In this document: one piece after another, positions 1 through 6,434 of the stretch
How the letters are laid out: each line of letters starts with the position of its first letter
Position numbering within the stretch: the stretch's first letter is position 1
From: Trueperaceae bacterium
GTDB taxonomy: Bacteria; Deinococcota; Deinococci; Deinococcales; Trueperaceae
Assembly (NCBI GenBank): GCA_007121175.1
Contig: SKMG01000163.1
Span: 1 to 10,923 of the forward strand
Length of the DNA: 10,923 nucleotides
Direction of reading: 5' to 3'
Program-made: the position numbers and the translations under genes
The notes under the pieces: model-generated
Told to the model about the DNA's origin: nothing
The model's database searches: none
What the model saw: the letters and a program-made list of their open reading frames with translations, nothing else

Positions 1-240
1 GCGATGGTCGGGCTCGAGTTCGTGACCGACGATGGCCGCACGCCCGACCCCGAAGCGGTCAAGCAGATCGTCGCCGGCTGCCGCGAAGGCGGCATGCTGG
101 TGCTGCCCACGGGTACCTACGGCAACGTCATCCGCCTGCTGCCTCCACTCCGCCTCGGCGACGACGAACTCGAGGAGGGACTCTCTACGCTCGAGGCGGC
201 CATCACCGCCACGCTGGCCAAGGAGCCGGTTCTCGCCTAG
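1..240 (+). CDS. gabT: Class III (PLP) aminotransferase, GabT-like, C-terminal end only
   Basis: The frame is open from the window edge and ends in TAG, giving about 79 residues of a C-terminus. The segment GTYGNVIRLLPPL, followed by a D-x-E-L-x-E-G-L helix, is the typical end of 4-aminobutyrate aminotransferases in the PLP-dependent class III family, where this region closes the small C-terminal domain. Such enzymes move the amino group of GABA or related omega-amino acids to 2-oxoglutarate in the cytoplasm. The PLP-binding lysine lies upstream of the window, so substrate choice cannot be judged; 5-aminovalerate or another omega-amino acid aminotransferase is equally possible. The gene is cut by the window edge, not visibly broken. 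A perfect hairpin lies 21 bp after the stop. Confidence 0.75.
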   Translation, partial: AMVGLEFVTDDGRTPDPEAVKQIVAGCREGGMLVLPTGTYGNVIRLLPPLRLGDDELEEGLSTLEAAITATLAKEPVLA

Positions 241-261
241 CGAGACCGAGGCCCGGCTGGG

Positions 262-291
262 GCACGGGCCGCCGACGCCGGCGGCCCGTGC
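262..291 (+). terminator. GC-rich hairpin after the aminotransferase gene, possible terminator
   Basis: A perfect 12-bp inverted repeat (GCACGGGCCGCC at 262-273 and its complement at 280-291) encloses a 6-nt loop. It sits 21 bp after the upstream stop codon. No U-tract follows, so it is not a canonical intrinsic terminator; it may end transcription weakly, with Rho, or protect a 3' end. Its last three bases also form the TGC of the extended -10 proposed for rpe. Confidence 0.5.
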
Positions 292-303
292 TAGGCTCGC
301 GCC
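289..303 (+). promoter_or_regulatory. Extended -10 promoter for a leaderless rpe mRNA
   Basis: TGC followed by TAGGCT (292-297) forms an extended -10 element ending 6 nt before the GTG start at 304. A transcript starting about 7 nt after the hexamer would begin at the start codon. No Shine-Dalgarno sequence is visible upstream of the GTG. No -35 hexamer is recognisable at normal spacing, where the hairpin arm lies instead. The pattern matches the leaderless architecture known from Deinococcus. Its use here is an inference. Confidence 0.55.
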
Positions 304-966
304 GTGCCAGCGACGATCATCGCCCCCTCGGTGCTATCGGCCGACCTCGGGCGCCTCGCCGAGCAAGTCGCCGCGGTGGAGGCGGCCGGCGCGACCTGGA
401 TCCACGTCGACGTGATGGACGGCCACTTCGTCCCCAACCTCAGCTTCGGGCCCTCGGTGGTCGGCGCCGTGCGCCGCGCGACGCGCTGCCTGGTCGACGT
501 CCACCTGATGATCGAGGCGCCGGAGCGCTGGGCGACGGCCTACGTCGACGCCGGCGCGGACTCCGTCACCGTTCACGCGGAGGCCACCCCGCACGTGCAT
601 CGCGCGCTCATGGCGGTGCGCGACGCCGGGGCCAAGGTCGGCCTGGCCCTCAACCCGCTCACGCCGCTCGCGGTGCTGGAGGACGCTCTGTGCGAGCTCG
701 ACCTGGCGCTGGTGATGTCGGTCGATCCGGGCTTCGGCGGCCAGCGCTTCCTACCCGCGGCGCTCGGCCGCCTCGAGCGCCTGCGTGAGGTGCGCCGGCT
801 GCGCGGCTGCCGCACGCTGTTGCAAGTCGACGGCGGCATCGACTCGGGCACCGCCGCTCCGGCGCGGGATGCGGGCGCCGACGTGCTGGTGGCCGGGAGC
901 GCCGTGTTCGGCGCGAGCGATCCGGGCGCCGCTTACACCGAGTTGCAGCGCGCCGTCACCGGCTGA
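304..966 (+). CDS. rpe: Ribulose-phosphate 3-epimerase
   Basis: This cytoplasmic TIM-barrel enzyme interconverts ribulose-5-phosphate and xylulose-5-phosphate in the pentose phosphate pathway. The 220-residue length is normal. The N-terminal APSVLSADL segment, HVDVMDG (His34, Asp36), VHLMI (His67), DPGFGGQ near 141-147 and VDGGI (Asp176) supply the expected metal ligands, catalytic aspartates and phosphate-binding loop. The GTG at 304 places the protein start exactly where family members begin, and there is no Shine-Dalgarno sequence, consistent with a leaderless mRNA. The gene lies 63 bp after the aminotransferase and converges on accA. I see nothing defective. An allulose-6-phosphate epimerase paralogue is possible but less likely. 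Confidence 0.95.
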   Translation: MPATIIAPSVLSADLGRLAEQVAAVEAAGATWIHVDVMDGHFVPNLSFGPSVVGAVRRATRCLVDVHLMIEAPERWATAYVDAGADSVTVHAEATPHVHRALMAVRDAGAKVGLALNPLTPLAVLEDALCELDLALVMSVDPGFGGQRFLPAALGRLERLREVRRLRGCRTLLQVDGGIDSGTAAPARDAGADVLVAGSAVFGASDPGAAYTELQRAVTG

Positions 967-1018
967 AGCCGCCGACGAGCGACGGCGCAGGCCAGCGACC
1001 AGCGGCCACGGCCGCGGC

Positions 1019-1036
1019 CGAAGATGACGATCTTCG
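1019..1036. terminator. Small hairpin between convergent rpe and accA
   Basis: The 85-bp gap between the two stop codons (967-1051) contains a perfect 7-bp stem (CGAAGAT / ATCTTCG) with a GACG loop. Just upstream (about 1002-1020) is a run rich in alternating GGCC/GCGG that can also fold. Neither strand has a U-run after the stem. It could act as a weak bidirectional terminator, but the sequence alone does not prove this. Confidence 0.3.
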
Positions 1037-1051
1037 TAGCTCCGGCTTCGC

Positions 1052-2005
1052 TCAATTCGCCTCGAGGAACCGTCCCATGCGCCTGAAGCGCTCGCGCCGC
1101 TCCCGCGCCAGCTCGTCGCTCGGCACCCGGCGCAGCTCTTCGATCTCTGCCTCGACGGCCTGACGCACCGCCTCGATCGCGCCGGCAGGATCCTTGTGGG
1201 CGCCGCCGACCGGCTCTTCGACGATGGCGTCGACCACGCCCTGCTCGAGCAGATCCTCGGCCGTGAGCTTGAGCGCCTCGGCGGCACTGGGGGCCTCGGC
1301 CGCGTCCCGCCAGCGGATCGCAGCGCACGATTCGGGGCTGATCACCGAGTAGATGGCGTGCTCGAGGATGAGCACCCGGTTCGCCACCGCCAGCGCCAGC
1401 GCCCCACCCGAACCGCCCTCGCCGATGATCACGCTCACGGCCGGCACCCGTAGCCGGCTCATGCGCTGGATGCAAGCGGCGATGACCCAAGCCTGCCCCT
1501 GCTCCTCGGCCGCAATCCCGGGGTAGGCGCCCGGGGTGTCGACCAGGCTCAGCACCGGCAACTTGAACTTGTCGGCCAAGTCGAACATGCGCAGCGCCTT
1601 GCGGTACCCGCTCGGGTGTGCCATGCCGAAGTTGCGGTGGATGTTCTCCTTGGTGTCGCGGCCCTTTTGCTGCGCCAGCACCACCACGCCGATCTCGCCG
1701 AGCTTCGCCACACCCGCGACGAGCGCCGGGTCGTCGCCGAGCGCCCGGTCCCCGTGCAGTTCGGTGAAACCCTCGACCACGCTGCCGAGGTAGTCGAGCG
1801 CGGTCGGACGGCCTGGGGCGCGCGCCACCTGGACTCGCTGCCAGCGGCTCAGGTTGGTGAAGGTATCGCGCGTGAGGCTCTCCAGCCGCCGCTCGAGCGC
1901 GACGATCTCGCTAGAGAGGTCGACGTGCTGATCCTCGGCATACGCTCGCATGTCGCGGATGCGAGCCTCGAGCTCATCCATCGGCTTCTCAAACGGAAGT
2001 GGCAC
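1052..2005 (-). CDS. accA: Acetyl-CoA carboxylase carboxyltransferase subunit alpha
   Basis: AccA pairs with AccD in the cytoplasmic carboxyltransferase that moves CO2 from biotin-BCCP to acetyl-CoA, the first step of fatty-acid synthesis. The product is 317 residues (E. coli has 319). Visible signatures are [14 protein letters not shown] at the N-terminus, [16 protein letters not shown] (113-128), DTPGAYPG (156-163) and the oxyanion-type [10 protein letters not shown] (195-204). I chose the GTG at 2005 because it restores the conserved LPFEKP start; the ATG at 1981 would remove it. A longer open frame reaching 2245 only reads through the accD 3' end out of frame. GAGGAG lies about 10 nt before the GTG. 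The gene overlaps accD by 17 bp, so coupled translation is likely. SPES at 223-226 replaces the more usual SPEG. Confidence 0.95.
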   Translation of the reverse strand: MPLPFEKPMDELEARIRDMRAYAEDQHVDLSSEIVALERRLESLTRDTFTNLSRWQRVQVARAPGRPTALDYLGSVVEGFTELHGDRALGDDPALVAGVAKLGEIGVVVLAQQKGRDTKENIHRNFGMAHPSGYRKALRMFDLADKFKLPVLSLVDTPGAYPGIAAEEQGQAWVIAACIQRMSRLRVPAVSVIIGEGGSGGALALAVANRVLILEHAIYSVISPESCAAIRWRDAAEAPSAAEALKLTAEDLLEQGVVDAIVEEPVGGAHKDPAGAIEAVRQAVEAEIEELRRVPSDELARERRERFRRMGRFLEAN

Positions 2006-3092
2006 GCGACCTGCTCTCCTCGCCCACGTTGCCGTCGTCGTCGCGCTCGTCGCCCGAGCCCTGCCCCCCGTCCACGTCGTCCGCGCCGGCGCCGATGGCA
2101 TCCAGAGCCCGGGCGGCCTCATCGGCGTCGACCCGCACTCCGCCGCGGACCGAACCGAGGCCGCTACCGGCGCCGCCGGCGCCGGCCAGCGAGACCTCCC
2201 GCGCGAGCGGCACCGGCGGTGCGGCGCCGTCGCCCGGCTCGCCATCGAGGCCGGCGCGCAGGAGCCTCACCAGCGTAGCTAAGCGCGCCTTGAGCGCCGC
2301 GCGCGGCACGACGTCGTCGAGCATGCCTTTGCTGAGCAAGAACTCCGAGCGCTGGAAGCCCTCCGGCAGGTCCTGCTTGATCGTCTGCTGGATCACACGG
2401 GGACCGGCGAAGCAGATCAGCGCCCCTGGCTCGGCGATCACCATGTCGCCGAGTGTGGCGAAGGAGGCCGTGACGCCACCGGTGGTGGGGTCGGTGAGCA
2501 CGCTGATGTACGGCAGCCGCCGCTGCGCGAGGGCTTCGAGCGCCACCGTCGTCTTCGCCATCTGCATGAGCGACAGCGCACCCTCTTGCATCCGTGCGCC
2601 GCCGGAGGCGGCGACGCTGATCAGCGGACGCGCCTCGTCTGCGGCGCGTTCGGCAACCCTCGCGATCTCCTCCCCGACCACCGATCCCATCGAGCCGCCG
2701 AGGAAGCCGAAGTCCATCACGGCGAGCGCGACCGGAACGCCGTCGAGCTCGGCCGCACCGGTAACGACGGCATCGAGCCGCTCGGACTTCTTCTGCACCG
2801 CCTCGAGACGCTCGACGTAGGGCTCGGTGTCGACAAAGCCGAGCGCATCGGTCGGCGCCACCCGTCCCGACCAGCGTTCGAAGGTGCCCTCGTCACTCAG
2901 CATCGCCACGCGCGCCTCCACGGGCATGCGTTCGTGATGAGCGCACTCGGGGCAGACGAACAGGTTGGCGATCAGGTCTTTGCGGTAGATCTGGGCATGG
3001 CACCCGGAACACTTGAGCCACAGCCCTTTCGGGCTAGCGTCGTCGTCGCCGCGAGTGGGACGTTTCCGGCGGAACCAACGTTCAAGCGCCAT
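1989..3092 (-). CDS. accD: Acetyl-CoA carboxylase carboxyltransferase subunit beta, with long C-terminal tail
   Basis: AccD is the zinc-bearing partner of AccA. The N-terminal zinc ribbon is intact: CSGC at 28-31 and CPEC at 47-50. The crotonase-like core follows, with [16 protein letters not shown] (126-141), SGGARMQEG (163-171), [14 protein letters not shown] (199-212) and AGPRVIQQT (229-237), ending near residue 282. The protein runs to 367 residues, against about 304 in E. coli. The last 85 or so are Gly/Ala/Asp-rich with no recognised fold. The ATG at 3092 has AGGAGG four nt upstream plus an adjacent AAGG, a very strong ribosome site. The gene follows a bactofilin gene by 69 bp with a possible promoter between. 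The 17-bp overlap with accA supports equal synthesis of both subunits. Confidence 0.95.
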   Translation of the reverse strand: MALERWFRRKRPTRGDDDASPKGLWLKCSGCHAQIYRKDLIANLFVCPECAHHERMPVEARVAMLSDEGTFERWSGRVAPTDALGFVDTEPYVERLEAVQKKSERLDAVVTGAAELDGVPVALAVMDFGFLGGSMGSVVGEEIARVAERAADEARPLISVAASGGARMQEGALSLMQMAKTTVALEALAQRRLPYISVLTDPTTGGVTASFATLGDMVIAEPGALICFAGPRVIQQTIKQDLPEGFQRSEFLLSKGMLDDVVPRAALKARLATLVRLLRAGLDGEPGDGAAPPVPLAREVSLAGAGGAGSGLGSVRGGVRVDADEAARALDAIGAGADDVDGGQGSGDERDDDGNVGEESRSRATSV

Positions 3093-3135
3093 CCTTCCTC
3101 CTCGCTAGGCGTGGGCTCAGGCACGCGCTTTCGCC

Positions 3136-3164
3136 ATGATACACACAGGAGTGCGCACTTCTCA
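3136..3164 (-). promoter_or_regulatory. Possible accD promoter in the bactofilin-accD gap
   Basis: Reading the minus strand, TATCAT (3141-3136) matches the -10 consensus at five of six positions. A weak -35-like TGAGAA lies 17 nt upstream (3164-3159). A transcript would start near 3129 and give a leader of about 37 nt containing the strong accD ribosome site. The -35 overlaps the bactofilin stop codon. Read-through from the bactofilin promoter is also possible. Confidence 0.4.
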
Positions 3165-3701
3165 TGCTTCGGATTGCATACCCTCTCGCTCAGGGGCCGC
3201 GGCCGGCGCGCGGTCGTCCGAGTGAGGGGCGCCCAGGGCGCCGTTGCGGTGCTCGCTCGCTGCCGGTACGGCCGGCGCGGCGTCGGCTGCCGCGGGCCCT
3301 TCGAGCTGCGGTGTGCCAGAGCGCTGCGGCATGTCGGAGCGTCCTCGGAAGGTCGCGCCCTCCTCGATGTCCAGTGCGCTCGCCCACACGTCACCCTCGA
3401 GGTGCGCGTCGCGCCAGACCTCCACCTTGCCGCTGACGCGGACGCTCGCGGTCACGCGACCGAGGATGACCAACTCGGACGCCTTCACGCAGCTGCCCTC
3501 GATCAGCCCGTCGGGCGCCACCTCGAGCAGCCCATCGACCTCGACGTCGCCGCGGATGGTGCCGTGGACGCGCACGCGACCGGTCGCAAAGAGCGTGCCG
3601 GTCACGACGGTGCCGTGTTCGAGGTAGGTGAAGCGCTCGCGCTCGGCTCCGGCTGGCTCTTTCGGGCTGTCCTCCCGCGCGCGTCGGTGGCGTCGGAACA
3701 C
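3162..3701 (-). CDS. Bactofilin family (polymer-forming cytoskeletal) protein
   Basis: Bactofilins (DUF583/PF04519) polymerise without nucleotides into filaments that guide cell shape, wall growth or chromosome positioning. The 179-residue product has a basic N-terminus rich in Arg, and a core of about 30-122 made of short beta-strand repeats with regularly spaced Gly and Val (GTVVTGTL, GRVRVHGTIRGDVEVDG, GKVEVWRDAHLEGDV). The core ends in GATFRGRSDM, close to the usual bactofilin terminus. A disordered Ala/Pro-rich tail occupies 125-179. The GTG start at 3701 has a perfect AGGAGG five nt upstream. It is first in a minus-strand unit with accD and accA, which may link envelope growth to fatty-acid supply; that link is inference. 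The exact cellular role cannot be told from sequence. Confidence 0.9.
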   Translation of the reverse strand: MFRRHRRAREDSPKEPAGAERERFTYLEHGTVVTGTLFATGRVRVHGTIRGDVEVDGLLEVAPDGLIEGSCVKASELVILGRVTASVRVSGKVEVWRDAHLEGDVWASALDIEEGATFRGRSDMPQRSGTPQLEGPAAADAAPAVPAASEHRNGALGAPHSDDRAPAAAPEREGMQSEA

Positions 3702-3755
3702 GCTGACCTCCTGGACGGCTCAGGCGCCGCCATGCGCCGCTGGCGCCGACGGCTG

Positions 3756-3783
3756 GTTCTACCATGCGCCGCGCCAGCAGCAA
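3756..3783 (-). promoter_or_regulatory. Candidate bactofilin gene promoter
   Basis: On the minus strand, TTGCTG (3783-3778) and TAGAAC (3761-3756) are separated by 16 nt. The -10 is preceded by TGG, an extended -10 feature. Transcription would start near 3749, leaving a leader of about 48 nt that carries the AGGAGG ribosome site at 3712-3707. The match is reasonable but untested. Confidence 0.4.
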
Positions 3784-3857
3784 CACCGGAAGTGGCCGAA
3801 CGTGCGAAATCGCATCCCGGGTCGTAGCGCTGGCGTCCCGTCAGGGCGCCTGGCAGG

Positions 3858-3887
3858 TTGTTGCGATGCAAGCGAGCGTCGTATCGT
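3858..3887 (+). promoter_or_regulatory. Candidate promoter for a leaderless SDR-nrdR mRNA
   Basis: TTGTTG (3858-3863) is followed after 18 nt by TATCGT (3882-3887); a second -35 option, TTGCGA (3861-3866), gives 15 nt. The hexamer ends 7 nt before the ATG at 3895, so the transcript would start at or within one base of the start codon. No Shine-Dalgarno sequence is seen. It diverges from the bactofilin promoter in the 193-bp gap between the two genes. Confidence 0.5.
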
Positions 3888-3894
3888 GTTGTCC

Positions 3895-4896
3895 ATGGAG
3901 AGCGCCAGGGTCGTCCTGGTCACGAACGTCGGCCAGGGCTTCGGGCGGGCTGTCGCCTTGTCGTACGGACAAGCGGGGTTCGACGTCGTCTGTGCCGACC
4001 CCGACGTCGACCTGGCGTCCAAGACGGCGGCCGAGGTCGAAGAGGTGGGCGGGCAAGCGATCCCCGTGCAGGCGGACATGACCTCGCTGCTCGAGGTGCG
4101 CTCGGCCTTCGCCAAGGTGTTCGAGATCTTCGGCGTGCTCGGCGGGGTCGTCCACGTCGTGAACCAAGAGAGCCAGGCCCGCTTCGACGAACTCTCGGAG
4201 AGCGAGTTCGCCGAGCTGCTGCGCGAGAACATCACCAGCACGTTCCTGCTGCTGCGCACGGCCGGGAAGCTCCTGCGCTCGGGCTGGGTCGTGATCGTAT
4301 CTCCGACGAACGATCCCGAGTACCCACAGATGGCGGGCGTCCAGGGCGCGATCGCCGGGCTCACGAGCGCGCTGGCGAACGCGCCCGAGCGCCCGAGCTT
4401 TCCTGAGGGGGCGATCCGCGCGACCGACGTGCTCGATCCCGATCCGTCCGGCGAGCCGCCGCGCCTCAACGTGGTGGTCCCCTCGCGTCCGGCCTCCGAT
4501 CCGCGTAGCGACGCCGCGCTGGTGCACGCCGTGCGCTATCTCGGCTCCGCAGCCGCGCAGGGCCTGCACGGCGCGATCGTGCCGGTCCGGCTGCCTCCAC
4601 CTCCCAAGATCATCGAGACGCTGCTGCCCGAAGTGCAGGCGGCGCTCGACGACAGCGTGCGCCAGGGCGACCTCGACGACGAGGTGATCAGCCCTGGCCA
4701 CGACGACATCGACGAGGACGTCCTCAGAGAGGCGGGGCTCGACGACCGCACGCTCGAGCTCGCGGCGGCGGGCATCGCACGGCTCGAGGAGGAGGCGGCC
4801 AGCGAGGAGGAGGAGGAGGAGGACGCCGACAGCGGGACCGACAGGGTCGTGACCCTCCGCCGGCGCGTGCCGGTCGATGGGGGCTGGCAGCGTTGA
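3895..4896 (+). CDS. SDR-fold protein lacking the catalytic Tyr and Lys, acidic C-terminal tail
   Basis: The first 235 or so residues resemble short-chain dehydrogenases/reductases. A Rossmann start VVLVTNVGQGFGRAVA (6-21) aligns with the NAD(P)-binding T-G-x3-G-x-G loop, with Asn11 at the first Gly. Asn90, the helix-4 Asn112 and Ser136 of the active site are kept. In the usual Y-x3-K motif, before GLTSALA (155-161), Met146 and Gln150 stand where Tyr and Lys are expected, so dehydrogenase activity is unlikely. The stretch where SDRs carry IRVNAVxPG is replaced by a Pro-rich segment (165-200). Residues 240-333 form an acidic extension with six consecutive Glu (304-309) and a basic end. The ATG at 3895 fits the SDR N-terminus and a leaderless start. 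The stop overlaps nrdR, implying co-expression. The function is unknown; nucleotide binding or a scaffold role is conceivable. Confidence 0.8.
   Translation: MESARVVLVTNVGQGFGRAVALSYGQAGFDVVCADPDVDLASKTAAEVEEVGGQAIPVQADMTSLLEVRSAFAKVFEIFGVLGGVVHVVNQESQARFDELSESEFAELLRENITSTFLLLRTAGKLLRSGWVVIVSPTNDPEYPQMAGVQGAIAGLTSALANAPERPSFPEGAIRATDVLDPDPSGEPPRLNVVVPSRPASDPRSDAALVHAVRYLGSAAAQGLHGAIVPVRLPPPPKIIETLLPEVQAALDDSVRQGDLDDEVISPGHDDIDEDVLREAGLDDRTLELAAAGIARLEEEAASEEEEEEDADSGTDRVVTLRRRVPVDGGWQR
4804..4821 (+). repeat. (GAG)6 trinucleotide run in the SDR-like gene
   Basis: Six perfect GAG codons encode Glu304-309 of the SDR-like protein, next to further GAG-rich sequence at about 4788-4797. The run is in frame, so slippage would change tail length without a frameshift. 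It also contains overlapping AGGAGG-like strings about 70-90 nt before the nrdR start. Confidence 0.8.
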
Positions 4897-5411
4897 AGTG
4901 TCCGTTCTGCTCGAGCGACGACACGCGCGTGGTCAACTCGCGCCCGTCGGACGAGGGAGCGGCTATCCGGCGCCGGCGCGAGTGCGGCGCCTGCAACCGC
5001 CGCTTTACCACCTACGAGCGGGCCCAGTTCGAGGCGCTGATGGTCCGTAAGCGCTCCGGCCGCCGCGAGGTCTTCGATCCGGACAAGCTGCTCTCGAAGC
5101 TCTCCATCGCCTGCAACAAGCGCCCGGTCAGTGACAAGCAGCTCCGCGCGTTCGCCTACGGCTTCGAAGACGAGGTGTCGCTGCCGGAGATCAGCAGCGA
5201 GGAGATCGGCCGCCGCACGCTCGCATTCCTCAAGAGCCTCGACGACGTCGCCTACATCCGCTTCCTGTCGGTATATCGGGACTTCGACTCGGTCGACCGG
5301 TTCATCGAGGAGATCCGACAGCTCGGCGGGGATCGAGAGCGAGGCGTGGCCACGCAGCCGACCCTCGACGAGCTGGCGAGTGAAAAGGAGCGCGCAGACG
5401 GAGGTCGCTAG
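4893..5411 (+). CDS. nrdR: Transcriptional repressor NrdR
   Basis: NrdR senses ATP/dATP through an ATP-cone and represses ribonucleotide reductase genes at NrdR boxes. The 172-residue product has the N-terminal zinc ribbon with Cys3, Cys6, Cys31 and Cys34, the basic RRRRECGACNRRFTTYER segment (26-43), and an ATP-cone from about 46 to 136 (VRKRSGRREVFDPDKL through FLSVYRDFDSV). The C-terminus, about 20 residues longer than many NrdRs, is charged. The TTG at 4893 is the only start giving the invariant M-K/R-C-P-F-C opening. It overlaps the preceding TGA in the string TTGA, so translation is probably coupled to the SDR-like gene. No ribonucleotide reductase gene or NrdR box is visible in the window, so its targets lie elsewhere. 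Confidence 0.95.
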   Translation: MKCPFCSSDDTRVVNSRPSDEGAAIRRRRECGACNRRFTTYERAQFEALMVRKRSGRREVFDPDKLLSKLSIACNKRPVSDKQLRAFAYGFEDEVSLPEISSEEIGRRTLAFLKSLDDVAYIRFLSVYRDFDSVDRFIEEIRQLGGDRERGVATQPTLDELASEKERADGGR

Positions 5412-5437
5412 ACCGAGAGAGCGTCGTCTGCGCGCCC

Positions 5438-5466
5438 TTGTTGCAGCTACGGTGCTGTGCTAGCAT
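5438..5466 (+). promoter_or_regulatory. rplM-rpsI promoter
   Basis: TTGTTG (5438-5443), a 17-nt spacer and TAGCAT (5461-5466) preceded by TGC form the best-shaped promoter in the window, with both a -35 and an extended -10. Transcription would start near 5473. It lies 27-55 bp after the nrdR stop, so rplM-rpsI probably forms its own unit. Confidence 0.65.
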
Positions 5467-5472
5467 CGCGTT

Positions 5473-5557
5473 TGGTCTCGCGACCGTCGGTCCGGCGTCA
5501 CCACAGATGAGCCCTGATACGTCCCGACGGCGACACCACCGTGAGAGGTGCTGACGC
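5473..5557 (+). promoter_or_regulatory. rplM 5' leader with long-range pairing, candidate regulatory RNA
   Basis: The predicted 85-nt leader contains CCGTCGG (5484-5490), exactly complementary to CCGACGG (5524-5530), enclosing about 33 nt. A small GACC-GTC-GGTC hairpin (5483-5493) could compete with it. The rplM ribosome site GAGAGGTG (5543-5550) ends 7 nt before the ATG and can pair through GGTG with CACC at 5534-5537 or 5537-5540. L13 operons in some bacteria are controlled by leader RNAs, but I do not recognise this as a known L13 leader class. The structure is read by eye only. Confidence 0.35.
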
Positions 5558-5983
5558 ATGAGTACGTACTTCCCGAAGGAGCCCCAGAACGGCTGGGTGC
5601 TGGTCGACGCCGCGGGTCAGACCGTCGGACGTCTCGCCACCCAGATCGCCAGCGTGCTCCGAGGCAAACACAAGCCCGATTTCACCCCGAACCAGGCCGG
5701 CGGCGATTACGTGATCGTGGTCAACGCCGAGAAGGTCGTGTTCACGGGGAACAAGCTCGAGCAGAAGGTGTACACCCGTTACACCGGCTATCCGGGTGGC
5801 CTCAAGACCACGACCGCCGGCGACATGCTCGCGAAGCACCCCGAGCGCGTGCTCGAGAAGGCGGTCTGGGGCATGCTGCCCAAGAACCGCATGGGACGCA
5901 AGCTGATCCGACGTCTCAAGGTGTACGCCGGCGAGGCGCACCCGCACGCGGCGCAACAGCCCGTGCAGATGGAGCTCCACTAA
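5558..5983 (+). CDS. rplM: 50S ribosomal protein L13 (uL13)
   Basis: L13 is an early-assembling large-subunit protein. The 141-residue product is of normal length and carries the family landmarks [19 protein letters not shown] near 13-31, [12 protein letters not shown] (34-45), [12 protein letters not shown] near 49-60, the [12 protein letters not shown] segment (71-82) and the [13 protein letters not shown] loop (101-113). A clear ribosome site precedes the ATG. Its TAA is immediately followed by the rpsI ATG, the conserved L13-S9 pair. It is probably transcribed from 5473 with rpsI and ended by the hairpin at 6395-6434. Nothing unusual is seen in the protein. Confidence 0.97.
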   Translation: MSTYFPKEPQNGWVLVDAAGQTVGRLATQIASVLRGKHKPDFTPNQAGGDYVIVVNAEKVVFTGNKLEQKVYTRYTGYPGGLKTTTAGDMLAKHPERVLEKAVWGMLPKNRMGRKLIRRLKVYAGEAHPHAAQQPVQMELH

Positions 5984-6370
5984 ATGGAACAGTACTACGG
6001 CACCGGACGCCGCAAAGCGGCCGTGGCGCGGGTCTTCCTGCGTCCCGGCAGCGGTCGCATCACCGTCAACGGCAAGGAGTTCCAGGACTACTTCCGCGGC
6101 ATCCTGATCGGCGTGCAGGCGCTCGAGCCGCTCAAGGTGACCAACACCGCGGGCCGCTACGACGCCCTCATCACCGTGGCCGGCGGCGGGCCGAGCGGCC
6201 AGGCTGATGCGATCAAGCTCGGCGTGGCTCGCGCGCTGTTGAAGGTCGACCCGAACTTCCGCCCTGCGCTCAAGGGCGGCGGCTACCTCTCGCGCGACGC
6301 TCGCGTGGTCGAGCGCAAGAAGTACGGGCTCAAGAAGGCCCGCCGCGCCCCGCAGTTCAGCAAGCGCTGA
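5984..6370 (+). CDS. rpsI: 30S ribosomal protein S9 (uS9)
   Basis: S9 belongs to the small-subunit head, and its C-terminal tail reaches the P-site tRNA. The 128-residue product begins [19 protein letters not shown] and has the [12 protein letters not shown] segment, the glycine-rich [21 protein letters not shown] core, and the basic end [17 protein letters not shown] with the usual terminal Lys-Arg. The ATG directly abuts the rplM stop (TAAATG). A GGAG within the last rplM codons, about 8 nt upstream, may serve as its ribosome site, so initiation is likely coupled. It is the last gene of the unit, as the terminator 25 bp downstream shows. Confidence 0.97.
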   Translation: MEQYYGTGRRKAAVARVFLRPGSGRITVNGKEFQDYFRGILIGVQALEPLKVTNTAGRYDALITVAGGGPSGQADAIKLGVARALLKVDPNFRPALKGGGYLSRDARVVERKKYGLKKARRAPQFSKR

Positions 6371-6394
6371 CCAAACGCCTTAGCGGGCGGCTCG

Positions 6395-6434
6395 CGGCTG
6401 GCCTGGTGACCTCGGTCCCAGGCCAGCCGTTTTT
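6395..6434 (+). terminator. Intrinsic terminator after rpsI
   Basis: A perfect 12-bp stem (CGGCTGGCCTGG at 6395-6406 with its complement at 6418-6429) encloses an 11-nt loop and is followed by five T (6430-6434). This is a canonical Rho-independent terminator for the rplM-rpsI transcript and the strongest in the window. It separates the ribosomal unit from uppP. Confidence 0.92.

Noticed and set aside
2006..2245. An 80-residue N-terminal extension of AccA in the same frame
   Set aside because: It lies within the accD coding region in another frame, has Arg/Ala/Pro-rich antisense-like composition, and homologous AccA proteins begin at the LPFEKP segment after the GTG at 2005.
3150..3159. Perfect 10-bp palindrome AGTGCGCACT in the accD promoter spacer, as a possible operator
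   Set aside because: About ten perfect 10-bp palindromes are expected by chance in a window this long, and there is no second copy or flanking symmetry.
2586..3827. 413-codon plus-strand open frame opposite accD and the bactofilin gene
   Set aside because: It is antisense to two well-supported genes, has no recognisable domain, and is the kind of open frame expected opposite GC-rich coding sequence.
5515..5523. Second extended -10 (TGA-TACGTC) in the rplM leader
   Set aside because: It lacks the final T of the hexamer and any -35. The promoter at 5438-5466 is much better, and a start here would not be leaderless because the ATG is 35 nt away.
5412..5557. An NrdR box near nrdR for autoregulation
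   Set aside because: No 16-bp AT-rich palindrome of the NrdR-box type is visible on either side of nrdR.
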